Positions 24,922-35,896 of a DNA stretch of 64,000 nt are shown here, in pieces. Under the pieces are notes generated by a model. The model was not told the DNA's origin. It did no database searches and was given only the letters and a program-made list of their open reading frames with translations. The position numbers and the translations under genes were made by a program. The stretch is from Halobaculum sp. XH14 (GTDB lineage Archaea > Halobacteriota > Halobacteria > Halobacteriales > Haloferacaceae). Position 1 is the first letter of the stretch, and each line of letters starts with the position of its first letter. Location: contig NZ_CP134949.1 of the NCBI RefSeq assembly GCF_032116555.1, positions 2,108,001 to 2,172,000 of the forward strand. The letters run 5' to 3'.

Positions 24922-25902
24922 CTACAGGCGAGCCAGCACCGCGTCGGTCACCTCGTCGGTGCCGGCGTCGCCGCCCAGGTCCGGCGTCCGCGGGCCCTCC
25001 GAGAGCACGACCTCGACCGCCTCGCGGACCGATTCCCCCGCCGCGTCGTACCCGAGCGACTCCAGGAGCATCGCGGCCGAGAGGATCGTCGCCGCGGGGT
25101 TGGCGACGCCCTCGCCGGCGATGTCGGGCGCGGTGCCGTGGACCGGCTCGAACACGCCGCGATCGGGGCCGACGTTCGCCGACGGGAGCAGGCCGAGCCC
25201 GCCGACCAGTCCCGCCGCGAGATCCGAGAGCACGTCCCCGGCGAGGTTCGGACAGACGACGACGTCGAACTGCGCGGGGTCGAGACACACCTTCGTCGCG
25301 AACGCGTCCATCAGCACCTCCTCGGCCGCGACGCCGCGCTCGTCGGCGACGCCGACGACGGCGTCGCGGAACCGGCCGTCCGTCTCGCGCATCACGTTCG
25401 CCTTGTGCGCGACGTGGAACCCGCCCGTCCCGCGCTCGGCGACGAACTCGCAGGCGAACTCGGCCAGCCGTTCGGACGCCGACGTGGTGACGACGCGCGT
25501 CAGCGTCGAGAGGTCCTCCGAAAGTCGGTCCTCGTGGCCCGAATACACGCCCTCGGTGTTCTCGCGGAGGAACACGAGGTCCGTCTCCGGCCGGACCGCG
25601 TCGACGCCGGGGTAGGCCCGCGCGGGCCGCACGTTGACGAACGAGTCAACGGCCTCTCGCAGCGGGAGGATAACGTCAGCCGCGGTCTCGCCGGCCGCGC
25701 CGAACAGCGTCGCGTCCGCGGACGCGACGCGGTCGTACGTCTCCGCCGGCAACGCTTCGCCGGTTTCCTCGGCCACCGCGTCGCCCGCGTCGGCCTCGAC
25801 GAACTCGAACTCGCCGACGTGATCGAGCACACGTCGCGCCGCCGGGACGACCTCCGTCCCGATGCCGTCGCCCGGAATCACGACGATCTCCTCGCCCGCC
25901 AT
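24922..25902 (-). CDS. leuB: 3-isopropylmalate dehydrogenase
   Basis: This 326-residue protein belongs to the beta-decarboxylating dehydrogenase family. It has [11 protein letters not shown] near the N-terminus, [12 protein letters not shown] with the substrate Arg/Glu set, [14 protein letters not shown] with catalytic Lys, [20 protein letters not shown] with the metal aspartates, and [19 protein letters not shown] for cofactor binding. It oxidises 3-isopropylmalate in leucine synthesis. It is the last gene of the ilvB-to-leuB run, 1 nt after leuD. Related homologues can act on isocitrate or tartrate, but context fixes leucine. Confidence 0.95.
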   Translation of the reverse strand: MAGEEIVVIPGDGIGTEVVPAARRVLDHVGEFEFVEADAGDAVAEETGEALPAETYDRVASADATLFGAAGETAADVILPLREAVDSFVNVRPARAYPGVDAVRPETDLVFLRENTEGVYSGHEDRLSEDLSTLTRVVTTSASERLAEFACEFVAERGTGGFHVAHKANVMRETDGRFRDAVVGVADERGVAAEEVLMDAFATKVCLDPAQFDVVVCPNLAGDVLSDLAAGLVGGLGLLPSANVGPDRGVFEPVHGTAPDIAGEGVANPAATILSAAMLLESLGYDAAGESVREAVEVVLSEGPRTPDLGGDAGTDEVTDAVLARL

Positions 25903-25903
25903 C

Positions 25904-26584
25904 TCAGTCGCTTGCCTCCGGAAGCTGGTCGTCGCACACGTACGGGAGCGACGCCGCGGTCTCGCGGACCGCGCCCGCGTTCGCGCCCATCAGCGCGGTC
26001 GTGTCCCACTCGCCCTCGACGAGCGCGCGCCGCTGGGCCTCGTCCACGGTGGCGTCGACGGTCGTACCGCCGTACGTTACCGTCTCGGCGGCGACGTCGA
26101 CGTCGATCTCGCCGTCGGGATGCTCGTCGATCCAGTCCTGCAGGGCCGTGAGCTCCTCGTGGCTCGCGGTCAGCGTCGGGACGCCGAGCGCGAGGCAGTT
26201 GCCCGCGAAGATCTCCGCGAACGACTCGCCGACGACCGCGTCGATCCCCCAGCGCATCAGCGCCTGCGGGGCGTGCTCGCGCGAGGAGCCGCAGCCGAAG
26301 TTCGCGTTCACCGCGAGCACGCTCGCCTCCCGGAACCGGTCCTCGTTGAACGGGTGATCCTTCTCCTCGTCGTCCTCGTCGAACCGCAGGTCGAAGAACG
26401 CGAACTGTCCGAGGCCGTCGAACGTGACCACCTTCATGAAGCGCGCGGGGATGATCTGGTCGGTGTCGACGTCGTTCCCGCGCACCGGGACGCCGGTGCC
26501 CGAGACGGACGTCACCGTCTCGGCGGGCCCGCCGCCGCCGTCGCCGTCGCTCCGTGGGGCGTCGCCGTTCGCGTTCGAACTCAC
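25904..26584 (-). CDS. leuD: 3-isopropylmalate dehydratase small subunit
   Basis: This 226-residue protein starts at GTG 26584, overlapping the leuC stop as GTGA. The core begins at [21 protein letters not shown], with [15 protein letters not shown], the swivelling-domain motif of LeuD. A low-complexity N-terminal extension of about 30 residues (Ser/Asn/Gly/Asp) precedes it and may be partly non-coding if translation starts inside. It forms the aconitase-like isomerase with LeuC. Confidence 0.92.
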   Translation of the reverse strand: MSSNANGDAPRSDGDGGGGPAETVTSVSGTGVPVRGNDVDTDQIIPARFMKVVTFDGLGQFAFFDLRFDEDDEEKDHPFNEDRFREASVLAVNANFGCGSSREHAPQALMRWGIDAVVGESFAEIFAGNCLALGVPTLTASHEELTALQDWIDEHPDGEIDVDVAAETVTYGGTTVDATVDEAQRRALVEGEWDTTALMGANAGAVRETAASLPYVCDDQLPEASD

Positions 26585-28008
26585 GCCTCCACCTCCGGAC
26601 GCTCCTCCAGGTCGCGCACGTCGGTCACCTCGCCCGTGACGGCCGCGGCTGCGACCATCCGGGGGTTCATCAGCACGGTGCGGCCGTCCTTCGAGCCCTG
26701 CCGGCCGACGAAGTTCCGATTCGAGGAGGACGCACACGCCTCGTCGCCCTCGAGCTGGTCCTCGTTCATTCCGAGACACATCGAACAGCCCGCGTTGCGC
26801 CACTGGAAGCCGGCCTCGCGGAAGGTGTCGGCCAGGCCCTCCTCCTCGGCGGCCCGCTGGACGCGCTGGCTGCCCGGGACGACGAGCGCCCGGACGTCCT
26901 CGTGGACTTCGCGGCCGCGCACGACCGCGGCGGCCCGCCGCAGGTCCGGCAGGCGCGCGTTCGTACACGAGCCGAGGAACGCCACGTCCACCCGATAGCC
27001 CGCCATCGTGTCGCCGGGGTCGACGCGCATATGTTCCTGTGCGCGTCGCGCGGAGTCCTGCTTGTCCGGGTCGAGATCCTCTGGGGCCGGAATCGGCTCC
27101 GTGATGCCGACGCCCTGGCCCGGCGTCGTCCCCCAGGTGACCGTCGGTTCGAGCGCGTCGCCGTCGATCGTGACGACGTCGTCGTACTCGGCGTCCCCGT
27201 CGGAGGCGACCGACTCCCAGTACGGCTTCAGCCGCTCGAACTCCTCGGGGTCGTCGACGAACGCCTGCGCGTCGGCGAGCCACTCGAAGGTGGTCTCGTC
27301 GGGGTTGACGTAGCCGGCGCGCGCGCCGCCCTCGATCGACATGTTGCAGATGGACATCCGCCCCTCCATGTCGAGCGACTCGACCGCCTCGCCCCCGTAC
27401 TCGTACACGTAGCCGACGCCGCCGTCGGTGCCGAGCTTCCGGATGATCTGGAGGATGACGTCCTTCGCCTCGACGCCCTCGCCGAGTTCGCCCGTCACCT
27501 CGATGCGGCGGACGTCCTTCTTCTCCATGGCGATACAGCCGGTCGCTAGCACGTCCCGGATCTGCGAGGTGCCGATGCCGAACGCCAGCGCGCCGAACGC
27601 GCCGTGGGTCGAGGTGTGCGAGTCGCCACAGACGACGGTCTTTCCTGGCTGGGTCAGGCCCTGCTCGGGGCCGACGACGTGGACGATGCCCTGGTCGCCC
27701 GAGGACGGGTCCGAAAAGTCGATGCCCGCCTCGCGGACGTTCCGCTCCAGCTCGCTCATCATCTCCTCGGCCGCGTCGTCGCCGTAGGGGCGCGATTGGT
27801 CGGCCGTCGGGAGGATGTGGTCCACCGTCGCGTGGGTCAGGCCGGGGTAGGCGACCTCGACGTCGCGCTCGCGGAGCATCCCGAACGCCTGCGGACTCGT
27901 CACCTCGTGGACGAGGTGGAGCCCGACGAACAGCTGGTCCTGCCCGGTCGGCAGCGTCGTCACCCGGTGTCGGTCCCACACCTTGTCGTACAGGGTTCCC
28001 TCGCTCAT
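26581..28008 (-). CDS. leuC: 3-isopropylmalate dehydratase large subunit
   Basis: This 475-residue protein starts [14 protein letters not shown]. Iron-sulfur ligands are visible in [12 protein letters not shown] and [11 protein letters not shown], plus [13 protein letters not shown] at the active site. It isomerises 2-isopropylmalate to 3-isopropylmalate. Start 28008 overlaps the stop of the small upstream gene by 4 nt (ATGA). An in-frame methionine 14 codons upstream was rejected because of its arginine-rich, non-family sequence. Confidence 0.95.
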   Translation of the reverse strand: MSEGTLYDKVWDRHRVTTLPTGQDQLFVGLHLVHEVTSPQAFGMLRERDVEVAYPGLTHATVDHILPTADQSRPYGDDAAEEMMSELERNVREAGIDFSDPSSGDQGIVHVVGPEQGLTQPGKTVVCGDSHTSTHGAFGALAFGIGTSQIRDVLATGCIAMEKKDVRRIEVTGELGEGVEAKDVILQIIRKLGTDGGVGYVYEYGGEAVESLDMEGRMSICNMSIEGGARAGYVNPDETTFEWLADAQAFVDDPEEFERLKPYWESVASDGDAEYDDVVTIDGDALEPTVTWGTTPGQGVGITEPIPAPEDLDPDKQDSARRAQEHMRVDPGDTMAGYRVDVAFLGSCTNARLPDLRRAAAVVRGREVHEDVRALVVPGSQRVQRAAEEEGLADTFREAGFQWRNAGCSMCLGMNEDQLEGDEACASSSNRNFVGRQGSKDGRTVLMNPRMVAAAAVTGEVTDVRDLEERPEVEA

Positions 28009-28391
28009 CCGTCGGCTCCCCCGTCGCCGGACCCTTCGTCGCCGGACCACTCGTCACTCGACCCTCCGTCGCCGGACCACTCGTCACTCGACCCTCCGTC
28101 GCCTGGCCGTTCGACGCCGCGCGTCCAGACGCGGTTCGTCTCCTCGTAGGGCGGGTCGTGGCTCACGTCCGCGAGGGTCCCGTCGGCCGCCGTCCCGCGC
28201 CCGCCGCCCGCCCCGCCGCGTCCGTCCTCACCCGTCCCGGCCGTCGACGCCGACGAGGTACCGTTCCGCCGGGCTCGTCGCTCCCCGCCGTCGGCCATCG
28301 CCGGCCCGCGGCGGTAGACGTCCCAGAACGTCTCGCTCGTCTCCGGGTGGACGTGGCTCACGTCCGCCAGCGTGTCGCTGCCGTCGGTCAT
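28005..28391 (-). CDS. small acidic protein encoded between ilvC and leuC, function unknown
   Basis: This 128-residue protein is coupled to both neighbours by 4-nt overlaps (with ilvC upstream and leuC downstream). The motif TLADVSH occurs twice (near residue 8 and near residue 74), followed by [17 protein letters not shown] and [15 protein letters not shown], so the protein looks like an internal duplication. The C-terminus is low-complexity and contains two exact [10 protein letters not shown] repeats. I do not recognise a family with a known function. Its fixed place suggests a role linked to branched-chain amino acid synthesis (inference). Confidence 0.75.
   Translation of the reverse strand: MTDGSDTLADVSHVHPETSETFWDVYRRGPAMADGGERRARRNGTSSASTAGTGEDGRGGAGGGRGTAADGTLADVSHDPPYEETNRVWTRGVERPGDGGSSDEWSGDGGSSDEWSGDEGSGDGGADG
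28041..28100. repeat. 30-bp tandem direct repeat (2 exact copies) inside a gene
   Basis: The unit running GCCGGACCAC-TCGTCACTCG-ACCCTCCGTC occurs exactly twice, at 28041-28070 and 28071-28100. A partial degenerate unit precedes it. It keeps the reading frame. Confidence 0.95.
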
Positions 28392-29449
28392 TCTCGCATC
28401 CCTACCTTCGATTTGTCGTCGTCCTCGCGCTCCGTGTTCTCGGCGTCGTCCCAGGCGAACAGGCTCCGGAGCTCCGCGCCGACGGCCTCGATGTCGTGGT
28501 TCTTCTCCGCGGTACGCAGCTGCGTGTAGGAGGGACGGCCGGCCTGGTTCTCGGCGATCCACTCGCGGGCGAACGTGCCCTCCTGGACCTCGGCAAGCAC
28601 CTCCTCCATCCTGGCGCGTGCCTCCTCGTTCACCACGTCGTCGCCGCGGGTGAGCCCGCCGTACTCGGCCGTGTCAGACACCGAGTCCCACATGCCGCCG
28701 AGCCCGCCCTCGTACATCAGGTCGACGATGAGTTTCAGCTCGTTCAGGCACTCGAAGTACGCCATCTCGCGGCTGTAGCCGGCGTCGACGAGCGTCTCGT
28801 ACGCCTGCTTCACCAGGGCGGTGACGCCGCCACACAGCACAGCCTGCTCGCCGAACAGGTCCGTCTCGGTCTCCTCGCGGAACGTCGTCTCGATGACGCC
28901 CGCGCGGGTACAGCCGATCGCCTGGGCGTAGGCGAGGCCCTCCTCCCGTGCGCGACCGCTCTCGTCCTGATAGATCGCGAGCAGGCCGGGAGTGCCCTCG
29001 CCCGCCTCGTAGTTGCGGCGGACGAGGTGGCCCGGCGACTTGGGCGCGACCATCGTGACGTCGACGCCCTCGGGGGGCTGGATCTGGTTGTAGTGGATGT
29101 TGAACCCGTGGGCGAACTGGAGCGTGTCGCCCTCGTCGAGTTCCTCCCGGATCGCCTCGAACACGTCCGGCTGGACGGTGTCGGGCACGAGCATCGAGAC
29201 GATGTCGGCCGCGGCGGCCGCCTCGACCGGCGTCGCCACGTTGAGCCCGTCGGCTTCGGCGGCCGCACGCGAAGAGGAGCCCTCGCGCAGACCCACGACC
29301 ACGTCGACCCCGCTGTCCGCGAGGTTCTGGGCGTGGGCGTGGCCCTGGCTGCCGTAGCCGAGCACGGCGACCGTCTTGTTGTCGATGTAGCTTCGGTTCG
29401 CGTCGTCGTCGTAGTATACCGGGGAGTCGAAGGTGTCGTCGTCAGTCAT
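28388..29449 (-). CDS. ilvC: ketol-acid reductoisomerase
   Basis: This 353-residue class I enzyme has the NADPH-binding loop GYGSQG (31-36), the conserved [10 protein letters not shown] and [12 protein letters not shown], and the C-terminal knotted domain with metal residues in [14 protein letters not shown] and [16 protein letters not shown]. It makes dihydroxy-isovalerate or dihydroxy-methylvalerate. It overlaps ilvN by 8 nt upstream and the small gene by 4 nt downstream. The acidic C-terminal tail is halophile-like. Confidence 0.96.
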   Translation of the reverse strand: MTDDDTFDSPVYYDDDANRSYIDNKTVAVLGYGSQGHAHAQNLADSGVDVVVGLREGSSSRAAAEADGLNVATPVEAAAAADIVSMLVPDTVQPDVFEAIREELDEGDTLQFAHGFNIHYNQIQPPEGVDVTMVAPKSPGHLVRRNYEAGEGTPGLLAIYQDESGRAREEGLAYAQAIGCTRAGVIETTFREETETDLFGEQAVLCGGVTALVKQAYETLVDAGYSREMAYFECLNELKLIVDLMYEGGLGGMWDSVSDTAEYGGLTRGDDVVNEEARARMEEVLAEVQEGTFAREWIAENQAGRPSYTQLRTAEKNHDIEAVGAELRSLFAWDDAENTEREDDDKSKVGMRE

Positions 29450-30275
29450 CGTAGTTGGGTGTGGATTCGTCGGTTGTCGTCTCGTCGTCGGTCGGTTCGT
29501 CGGTCGCGGAGCCGCCGGCCGAGTGGCCGGGCTCCTCGCCGGGCGTCGTCGGGGAGTCGCCGCGTTCGAGCGCCGTCTGGCCGGTCCGGGCGATCTCGAT
29601 GATGCCGAACTGCCGGAACGCGTCGACCGCGTCGTCGATCTTCCGCTCGTCGCCCGTGATCTGGACGGTGATGGTTCGCGGCCCGGCGTCGAGCGTCCGG
29701 CCCTCGTACATCTCGGTGATGGCGTGGACCTTGTCCGGCTCGGTTCCGCGGACCTTCAGCAGCACCAGTTCCGCACGCACCGCGTCGGACTCGAGTTCGC
29801 CGACCGCGATGACGGGCGTGAGCTTCAGGAGCTGTTTTTTCGCCTGGTCGATGCCCGGATCCGTCTCCTCGACGACCAGCGTGATTCGGGCGTGTCCCTC
29901 GACGGTCGTCGGGCCGACCGTCAGGCTCTCGATGTTGAACTGCCGCCGGGAGAACAGCCCGGAGACGCGCGAGAGCACGCCGGGTTCGTGTTCGACGAGC
30001 GCGGAGATGACGGCCGTCCGTCGGCGGTGTTCGGCCCCCGCGTCGGGGTCGACCTTGATTCCCTGCGCGTTGCGCCGGGCGGTCGGCTGCGGGCGCTCGT
30101 CGGGCCGGGGGCCGGCCATCCCGCGCCGGGGAACCGGCCCGCCGTCGTCGCTCGGGGTGGCGTGTTCGGCCGCGGGCGCGTCCGCCGGGTGGGCGTCGAA
30201 CGTCGCGCCGCCCGCGTCGCCGCGGCCGGTTCCGTCCGTGGACGCCTCGCTTCCGGTGCCGTCCGCGTCGCTCAT
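29442..30275 (-). CDS. ilvN: acetolactate synthase regulatory (small) subunit
   Basis: This 277-residue protein has an ACT domain at about 85-160 ([29 protein letters not shown]), followed by the second ferredoxin-like half typical of IlvN ([24 protein letters not shown]). Long disordered N- and C-terminal extensions (about 75 and 40 residues) are unlike bacterial IlvN and rich in Asp, Gly and Thr. It binds valine and regulates IlvB. ATG overlaps the ilvB stop (ATGA). Confidence 0.93.
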   Translation of the reverse strand: MSDADGTGSEASTDGTGRGDAGGATFDAHPADAPAAEHATPSDDGGPVPRRGMAGPRPDERPQPTARRNAQGIKVDPDAGAEHRRRTAVISALVEHEPGVLSRVSGLFSRRQFNIESLTVGPTTVEGHARITLVVEETDPGIDQAKKQLLKLTPVIAVGELESDAVRAELVLLKVRGTEPDKVHAITEMYEGRTLDAGPRTITVQITGDERKIDDAVDAFRQFGIIEIARTGQTALERGDSPTTPGEEPGHSAGGSATDEPTDDETTTDESTPNYDD

Positions 30276-32059
30276 AGCTGGTCCTCCGTGAGCGCGAACT
30301 CCCCGTTCGCGCCGCCGCTCGACACCATCGGGTAGACGTTCTCGCGCGGGTCGACGTGGACGTCGACGACCGAGGGGCCGTCGTACGCCAGCGACTCCGC
30401 GACGACGTCCGCGACCTCGTCGTACTCGTCGACCCGGAAGCCGCGCGCGCCGAACGCCTCGGCGAGCTTGTCGAACTCCGGCATCCAGTCGTACTCCGAG
30501 GCCATGTGCCGGCCCTCGAAGAACGCGTCCTGCCACTGGCGGACCATCCCGATGTACTCGTTGTTGAGCACGACGACCGTGACGTCGAGGTTCTCGCGGA
30601 CGGCGACCGAGAGCTCCTGGATCGTCATCAGGAACGAGCCGTCGCCGTCGAAACAGACCACGTCGCGGTCGTCGTCGGCCGCCAGGCGCGCGCCGATGGC
30701 TCCGGGCAGGCCGTAGCCCATCGTGCCGAGGCCGTGTGAGGAGACGAACGTCCGCGGCTCGGTGTACGTCCAGTACTGGGCGGCCCACATCTGGTGCTGG
30801 CCGACGCCCGTCGTCACGATCGCGTCGTCGTCGGTGGCGGCGTCGTACGCCTCCACGACGAACTGTGGCTTCACCGGTTCGTCCGGGTCGACCGCGTAGT
30901 CCATCGGGTACTGGTCGCGCCAGGTCGTACACTGCTCGCGCCACTCGCCGGCGTCGGGCGAACGGTCCAGAGCCGCGTCGATCTGGTCCAGGACCGTCCC
31001 CGCGTCGCCGACGACCGGGTAGTCCGCCTGGACGTTCTTCGAGATCTCCGCGGGGTCGATGTCGACGTGGACGACGTCCGCGCCGGGCGCGAACGTCTCG
31101 ACGCCGCCGGTCAGGCGGTCGTCGAACCGCGTCCCGACCGCGATCAGGCAGTCGGTGTGGCTGATCGCCATGTTCGCGTAGCCGGTGCCGTGCATGCCCG
31201 CCCACGAGAGACAGAGGTCGTCGTCCTCGGGGAACGAGCCGATTCCCGGCATCGTCGTCACCACGGGAATCCCGTGTTCGCGGGCGAACGCCCGCGCCTC
31301 GTCGGTCGCGTTCCCCTTGATGACGCCGCCGCCGAACAGGCAGAGCGGCTTTTCCGCGCGCGCGATGGTCCGGGCGGCCGCATCGACCGACTCGGGGTCG
31401 GCCTCGGGATCCGGCTTCGAACGCGCCGGGGGTTCGGGCGGCTTCGGCGCGCGATCGGTCTCGCCGAAGGAGACGTCCTTCGGGAGGTCGACGAGCGTCG
31501 GGCCGGGACGACCGGTCTCCGAGAGTGCGAACGCCTCGCCGACGACGTCGCCGACGGTCGTCGAGTCGCTCGCGAAGTAGTTGTGCTTCGTGATGGGCGC
31601 GGTGACGCCGGTCGTGTCGGTCTCCTGGAACGCGTCGGAGCCGACCATGTCGCTGGGCACCTGGCCCGTCAGGGCGAGCATCGCGTCCGAGTCCATCGAG
31701 GCGTCGGCGATGCCGGTGACGAGGTTCGTCGCGCCCGGCCCCGAGGTGGCGAGACAGACGCCGGGCGTGCCGGTCACGACGCCGTACGCGTCGGCGGCGT
31801 GGGCCGCGCCCTGCTCGTGGGCCATGGTCACGTGATCGATGCTGGAACCGTACAGCGCGTCGTAGACGGGCATGATCGCGCCCCCCTGGACGCCGAAGGC
31901 CGTCTCGACGCCCGCGGATTCGAGGGCGGCGACGACGGCTGCCGCGCCGTTTTCGGGGATCGCCGCGGCGGTCGCGGCCCCCGCTTCCCCGGTCGCGTCC
32001 GGGTCGGGGTCGACCTCCTCATCGGTCGCGTCGACGGCGGGTTCGGCTGACTCGCTCAT
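30272..32059 (-). CDS. ilvB: acetolactate synthase catalytic (large) subunit
   Basis: This 595-residue thiamine-diphosphate enzyme has catalytic Glu82 in AHEQGAAHAADAY, FAD-related central domain segments (GGGVIKGNAT, MGTRFDDRLTGG-type), and the ThDP motif GDGSFLMTIQEL ending in NNEYIGMVRQWQ. It joins two pyruvates, or pyruvate with 2-oxobutyrate. A 35-residue acidic extension precedes the catalytic fold. It is the first gene of the ilvBNC-X-leuCDB run, behind a promoter at about 32280 and a leader of about 200 nt. Confidence 0.96.
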   Translation of the reverse strand: MSESAEPAVDATDEEVDPDPDATGEAGAATAAAIPENGAAAVVAALESAGVETAFGVQGGAIMPVYDALYGSSIDHVTMAHEQGAAHAADAYGVVTGTPGVCLATSGPGATNLVTGIADASMDSDAMLALTGQVPSDMVGSDAFQETDTTGVTAPITKHNYFASDSTTVGDVVGEAFALSETGRPGPTLVDLPKDVSFGETDRAPKPPEPPARSKPDPEADPESVDAAARTIARAEKPLCLFGGGVIKGNATDEARAFAREHGIPVVTTMPGIGSFPEDDDLCLSWAGMHGTGYANMAISHTDCLIAVGTRFDDRLTGGVETFAPGADVVHVDIDPAEISKNVQADYPVVGDAGTVLDQIDAALDRSPDAGEWREQCTTWRDQYPMDYAVDPDEPVKPQFVVEAYDAATDDDAIVTTGVGQHQMWAAQYWTYTEPRTFVSSHGLGTMGYGLPGAIGARLAADDDRDVVCFDGDGSFLMTIQELSVAVRENLDVTVVVLNNEYIGMVRQWQDAFFEGRHMASEYDWMPEFDKLAEAFGARGFRVDEYDEVADVVAESLAYDGPSVVDVHVDPRENVYPMVSSGGANGEFALTEDQL

Positions 32060-32168
32060 CCGTCCGCTCCATGCTGGTGTCGTGTCATTTCTGGTGTGCT
32101 GGCTGGGTCGCTGTCGGGTGAACTGTCGGGCGTCGATACGGTCGAACCGGGTCGTGAGAACGGTGTGG

Positions 32169-32192
32169 TGTAGGGGTGGCTAGACCCCTACA
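32169..32192 (-). promoter_or_regulatory. hairpin in the ilvB leader
   Basis: On the minus strand TGTAGGGGT pairs with ACCCCTACA (9 bp) around the loop CTAGCC. It would lie about 65-90 nt into the predicted transcript. It is a candidate regulatory RNA element, but no known riboswitch class is recognised. Confidence 0.5.
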
Positions 32193-32278
32193 ATGATCGA
32201 GACGGCGGGCGCTACGCCGGGACCGCCGACGCGAGCGACCGGAGCTGTCTTCATCTCGACCGACCGTATCGGGGCCAC

Positions 32279-32288
32279 GTATAAAATC
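32279..32288 (-). promoter_or_regulatory. TATA-like box of the ilvB operon
   Basis: GATTTTATAC on the minus strand. The transcript would start near 32255, leaving a leader of about 200 nt, unusual in a genome where most genes look leaderless. Confidence 0.55.
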
Positions 32289-32377
32289 CTGTCCCGGACG
32301 GCAACGGTTGCATCCGGGAGACCTGTCGCGGCCGCGATTCACCCGTCGCTGGCCGCGGGTGGCCGACGCGGCGGGCG

Positions 32378-33673
<1,296 letters not shown>

Positions 33674-33752
33674 CCGATCGGTCGTCCCGTCGACCCCGGA
33701 CGTAACGACCCGAAAACCGCAGGAGGGCGTCGACTATCATCCGGACGTAACA

Positions 33753-33763
33753 CCTTATACAGA
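33753..33763 (-). promoter_or_regulatory. TATA-like box upstream of leuA
   Basis: TCTGTATAAGG on the minus strand, about 85 nt upstream of the annotated leuA start, inside an A/T-rich patch (33753-33772). Confidence 0.45.
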
Positions 33764-33944
33764 ATAATACTCTTGTCAGGGTCCGGTTCGTGTTCGTCCA
33801 GTTTTCGGTTCCCCGGGCGCTCGTTTGCGGCCGACGGCCGGTTCCGTGCGGAGCGGATCCGACGAACTCGTCCGACAGGCGTCGACAGACGCGCGTCGGA
33901 CGGAGTACCGAACCCTTTTGCCCGGTCACTCCGAGTGACGCCGT

Positions 33945-34235
33945 ATGACCGACTTCGGCCTCGACCTCCAGGACGCCGAGGAACTGCTGGACGAGGAGGT
34001 CGCGGGCGAGGTCGTGCTCGGGCTCCTCGACGGGAGCACGGATCCGACCGAGTGGATCCGCACGGTCGAGTACGGCAACGTGCTGATCCTCTCGGTCGAG
34101 GGCGACCTGAACGAGCTGGCGGCCGGGTTCGCACGAGAGATCAACGACATGGGCGGGGAGCTCTCGCACTTCCGTGGGTTTCTGATCGTCTCCCCGCCGA
34201 ACGTCCCGATCAACACGGACCGGCTCGGCGACTGA
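33945..34235 (+). CDS. conserved haloarchaeal protein (DUF5779-like)
   Basis: This 96-residue acidic protein starts MTDFGLDLQDAEELLDEEV, then has VVLGLLDGSTDPTEWIRTV, VLILSVEGDLNELAAGFARE and a final strand FRGFLIVSPPNVPI. From memory this matches the haloarchaea-restricted DUF5779 family of unknown function. The strand-helix pattern is that of a small alpha/beta protein. It is convergent with the VOC gene downstream. Confidence 0.8.
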   Translation: MTDFGLDLQDAEELLDEEVAGEVVLGLLDGSTDPTEWIRTVEYGNVLILSVEGDLNELAAGFAREINDMGGELSHFRGFLIVSPPNVPINTDRLGD

Positions 34236-34267
34236 CGGCGAGCCTCCACCCGTCGACGGCTGGACGG

Positions 34268-35035
34268 TCACGTCCGTCGCGGCGACGCCGGTGAGAGAAC
34301 GAGGTGGTGACCGTCGGGGTCGTACAGTTCGACGCTGCCGTCCTCGCGTTCCAGAATCCGGACCGAGGGCAGGTCGCCGAACGCGCGCTCGGCCGCCGCG
34401 AGCGGCTCCGCGAGCCTGATTCCGAAATCGACGTGGACGCCGCCGCGTGCGCCCGCGAGACCGAGCTGTGGCTCCCAGAGTTCCAGGTCGAACGGGAGGG
34501 GGGCGTCCGGCCGTGAGTCGGCGGCGGCCCGCTCCCCGCCCTCGTCGTCCGGGACCGGCCCGCGAAGTCGCACCCGCCGGCGCTCGATGCCGCGGTCGAC
34601 TTCCACGAAGCCGAGTTCCCGATACGCCCGCTCGGCCGCATCGACGTTCGCCACCTCCAGGACGACCTCGAAGACGCCCACGAGCCCCCGGCCGCCGTCC
34701 GCGAGGCCGGCGATCTCCGGGCAGTGGCCGTCCCCGTCGAACGGGTACACCGAGCGGAACGAGTCGAACGCCACTTCCTCGGCGTCGGGGAAGCGAGCCC
34801 GCCAGGCATCGTACTCCCCGCCGGTCGTCTCGAACGCGAAGTGGACGTGGAGCCCGCCGCGCGGGACCGATTCCGGGCGACGACACACGAGTTCGGTGCC
34901 GCCCACGTCGAACGCGAGCTCCGTTTCGCTCCGCCGTCCGGGGACGAGGCCGAGCCGGTCGGCGTAGAAGCCGGCGGCCCGGTCGAGGTCCTCCACCTCC
35001 AGGGCGAGATGGGCGAGCGCGGGGGTCCGTGTCAC
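34268..35035 (-). CDS. VOC-superfamily protein (two glyoxalase-like modules)
   Basis: This 255-residue protein starts with GTG at 35035 (VTRTPALAHLALEVEDLDRA). Two vicinal-oxygen-chelate modules are visible: residues 1-130 (LAHLALEV, GLHVHFAFE, YPFDGDGHCPEIAG) and 135-255 (VFEVVLEVANVDAAERAY, GVHVDFGIR, ELYDPDGHHLVL). Metal-ligand His and Glu positions are present, so it may be a ring-cleaving dioxygenase, glyoxalase or resistance protein; the substrate is unknown. It is divergent from the next gene. Confidence 0.85.
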   Translation of the reverse strand: MTRTPALAHLALEVEDLDRAAGFYADRLGLVPGRRSETELAFDVGGTELVCRRPESVPRGGLHVHFAFETTGGEYDAWRARFPDAEEVAFDSFRSVYPFDGDGHCPEIAGLADGGRGLVGVFEVVLEVANVDAAERAYRELGFVEVDRGIERRRVRLRGPVPDDEGGERAAADSRPDAPLPFDLELWEPQLGLAGARGGVHVDFGIRLAEPLAAAERAFGDLPSVRILEREDGSVELYDPDGHHLVLSPASPRRT

Positions 35036-35060
35036 GTCCGAGGCTGCGCGTCGCCGGCAC

Positions 35061-35065
35061 TTAAG
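35061..35065 (+). promoter_or_regulatory. TATA-like TTAAG between divergent genes
   Basis: TTAAG lies 25-29 nt before the ATG at 35090, so that gene is probably leaderless. The divergent VOC start is only 55 nt away. Confidence 0.45.
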
Positions 35066-35089
35066 CCCGCGGCGTTCCTCGGTCCGAGC

Positions 35090-35770
35090 ATGTCGATGAA
35101 AGGGTCCGACGGGACCGACCTGCAGGAGATCGACGAGTTCGACGGCGGCGTCGGCTGGCTCGCGTACCCGGCCGAAAGCATGCGACGAGCGAGCCACGCG
35201 CTGTCGGTCGACGGGGAAATCTGGGTGCTCGACCCGGTGGACGCGCCCGGCGTCGACGAACTGCTCGCGGACCTCGAGGGCGACGTCGCCGGCACGGTCG
35301 TCTGTCTCGACCGGCACGGGCGTGACGCGGCCGCCGTCGCGCGACGCCACGACGTCCCGGTCCACGTCCCCGACTGGATGACCGGCGTCGCGTCGGAACT
35401 CGACGCGCCGGTCGAGCGGTTCGGGAGCGAACTGGGCGGGCTGACGGCGATCCGCGTCCGTGACTCGTCGATCCCGCCGTGGCAGGAGGTCGCGCTCGCC
35501 GACGAGGATCGCGGGACCCTGTACGTTCCCGAGGCCCTGGGGACGGGATCCTACTTCCTGGCGAACGACGAACGGCTCGGCGTACACCCGATGTTGCGTC
35601 TCATCCCCCCACGCCGTGCACTCGGGGGACGGTCGCCCGAGCGCGTCCTCGTCGGGCACGGTGCGGGCGTCCACGAGCGGGCGAGCGAGGCCCTGGAGAC
35701 GGCGCTCCGTCGGTCGCGGGGGAACGCCCCACGGCTGTACCTGGGGACCATCGCGTCGCTGATACGCTGA
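35090..35770 (+). CDS. conserved haloarchaeal protein, metallo-beta-lactamase-like without clear metal motif
   Basis: This 226-residue soluble protein has a strand-turn pattern (WVLDPVDAPGVDELLADLEGD, VVCLDRHGRDAAAVARRH, VHVPDWM) that recalls a metallo-beta-lactamase fold, with LDRHGRD where HxHxDH would be expected. A late YFLANDERLGVHP and a final VLVGHGAGVHE with a histidine are also seen. Catalysis is therefore uncertain. Start 35090 fits the TATA spacing, and ATG 35096 is an alternative two codons later. Confidence 0.65.
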   Translation: MSMKGSDGTDLQEIDEFDGGVGWLAYPAESMRRASHALSVDGEIWVLDPVDAPGVDELLADLEGDVAGTVVCLDRHGRDAAAVARRHDVPVHVPDWMTGVASELDAPVERFGSELGGLTAIRVRDSSIPPWQEVALADEDRGTLYVPEALGTGSYFLANDERLGVHPMLRLIPPRRALGGRSPERVLVGHGAGVHERASEALETALRRSRGNAPRLYLGTIASLIR

Positions 35771-35896
35771 GTCCCCGCGAACTGTCGTCTCGCTACACGC
35801 CGAGTCGCGCCCGCTCGAACTGCTTCCCGCCGCGGCGAGGGAGCGTTTCGCCGGCTCGTCCGCGGGTTTTTGGTCGGTGAACCCCACGTAATACCC

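Larger units (their letters stand above)
32060..32377. other. 318-nt leader/intergenic region between leuA and ilvB
   Basis: No gene is supported. It contains a strong TATA-like box (32279-32288) and a 9-bp hairpin (32169-32192), both oriented sensibly for ilvB on the minus strand. Confidence 0.6.

Noticed and set aside
32169-32192. T-box or other named riboswitch in the ilvB leader
   Set aside because: T-boxes are bacterial and no specifier or antiterminator pattern is visible. Only a plain hairpin can be claimed.
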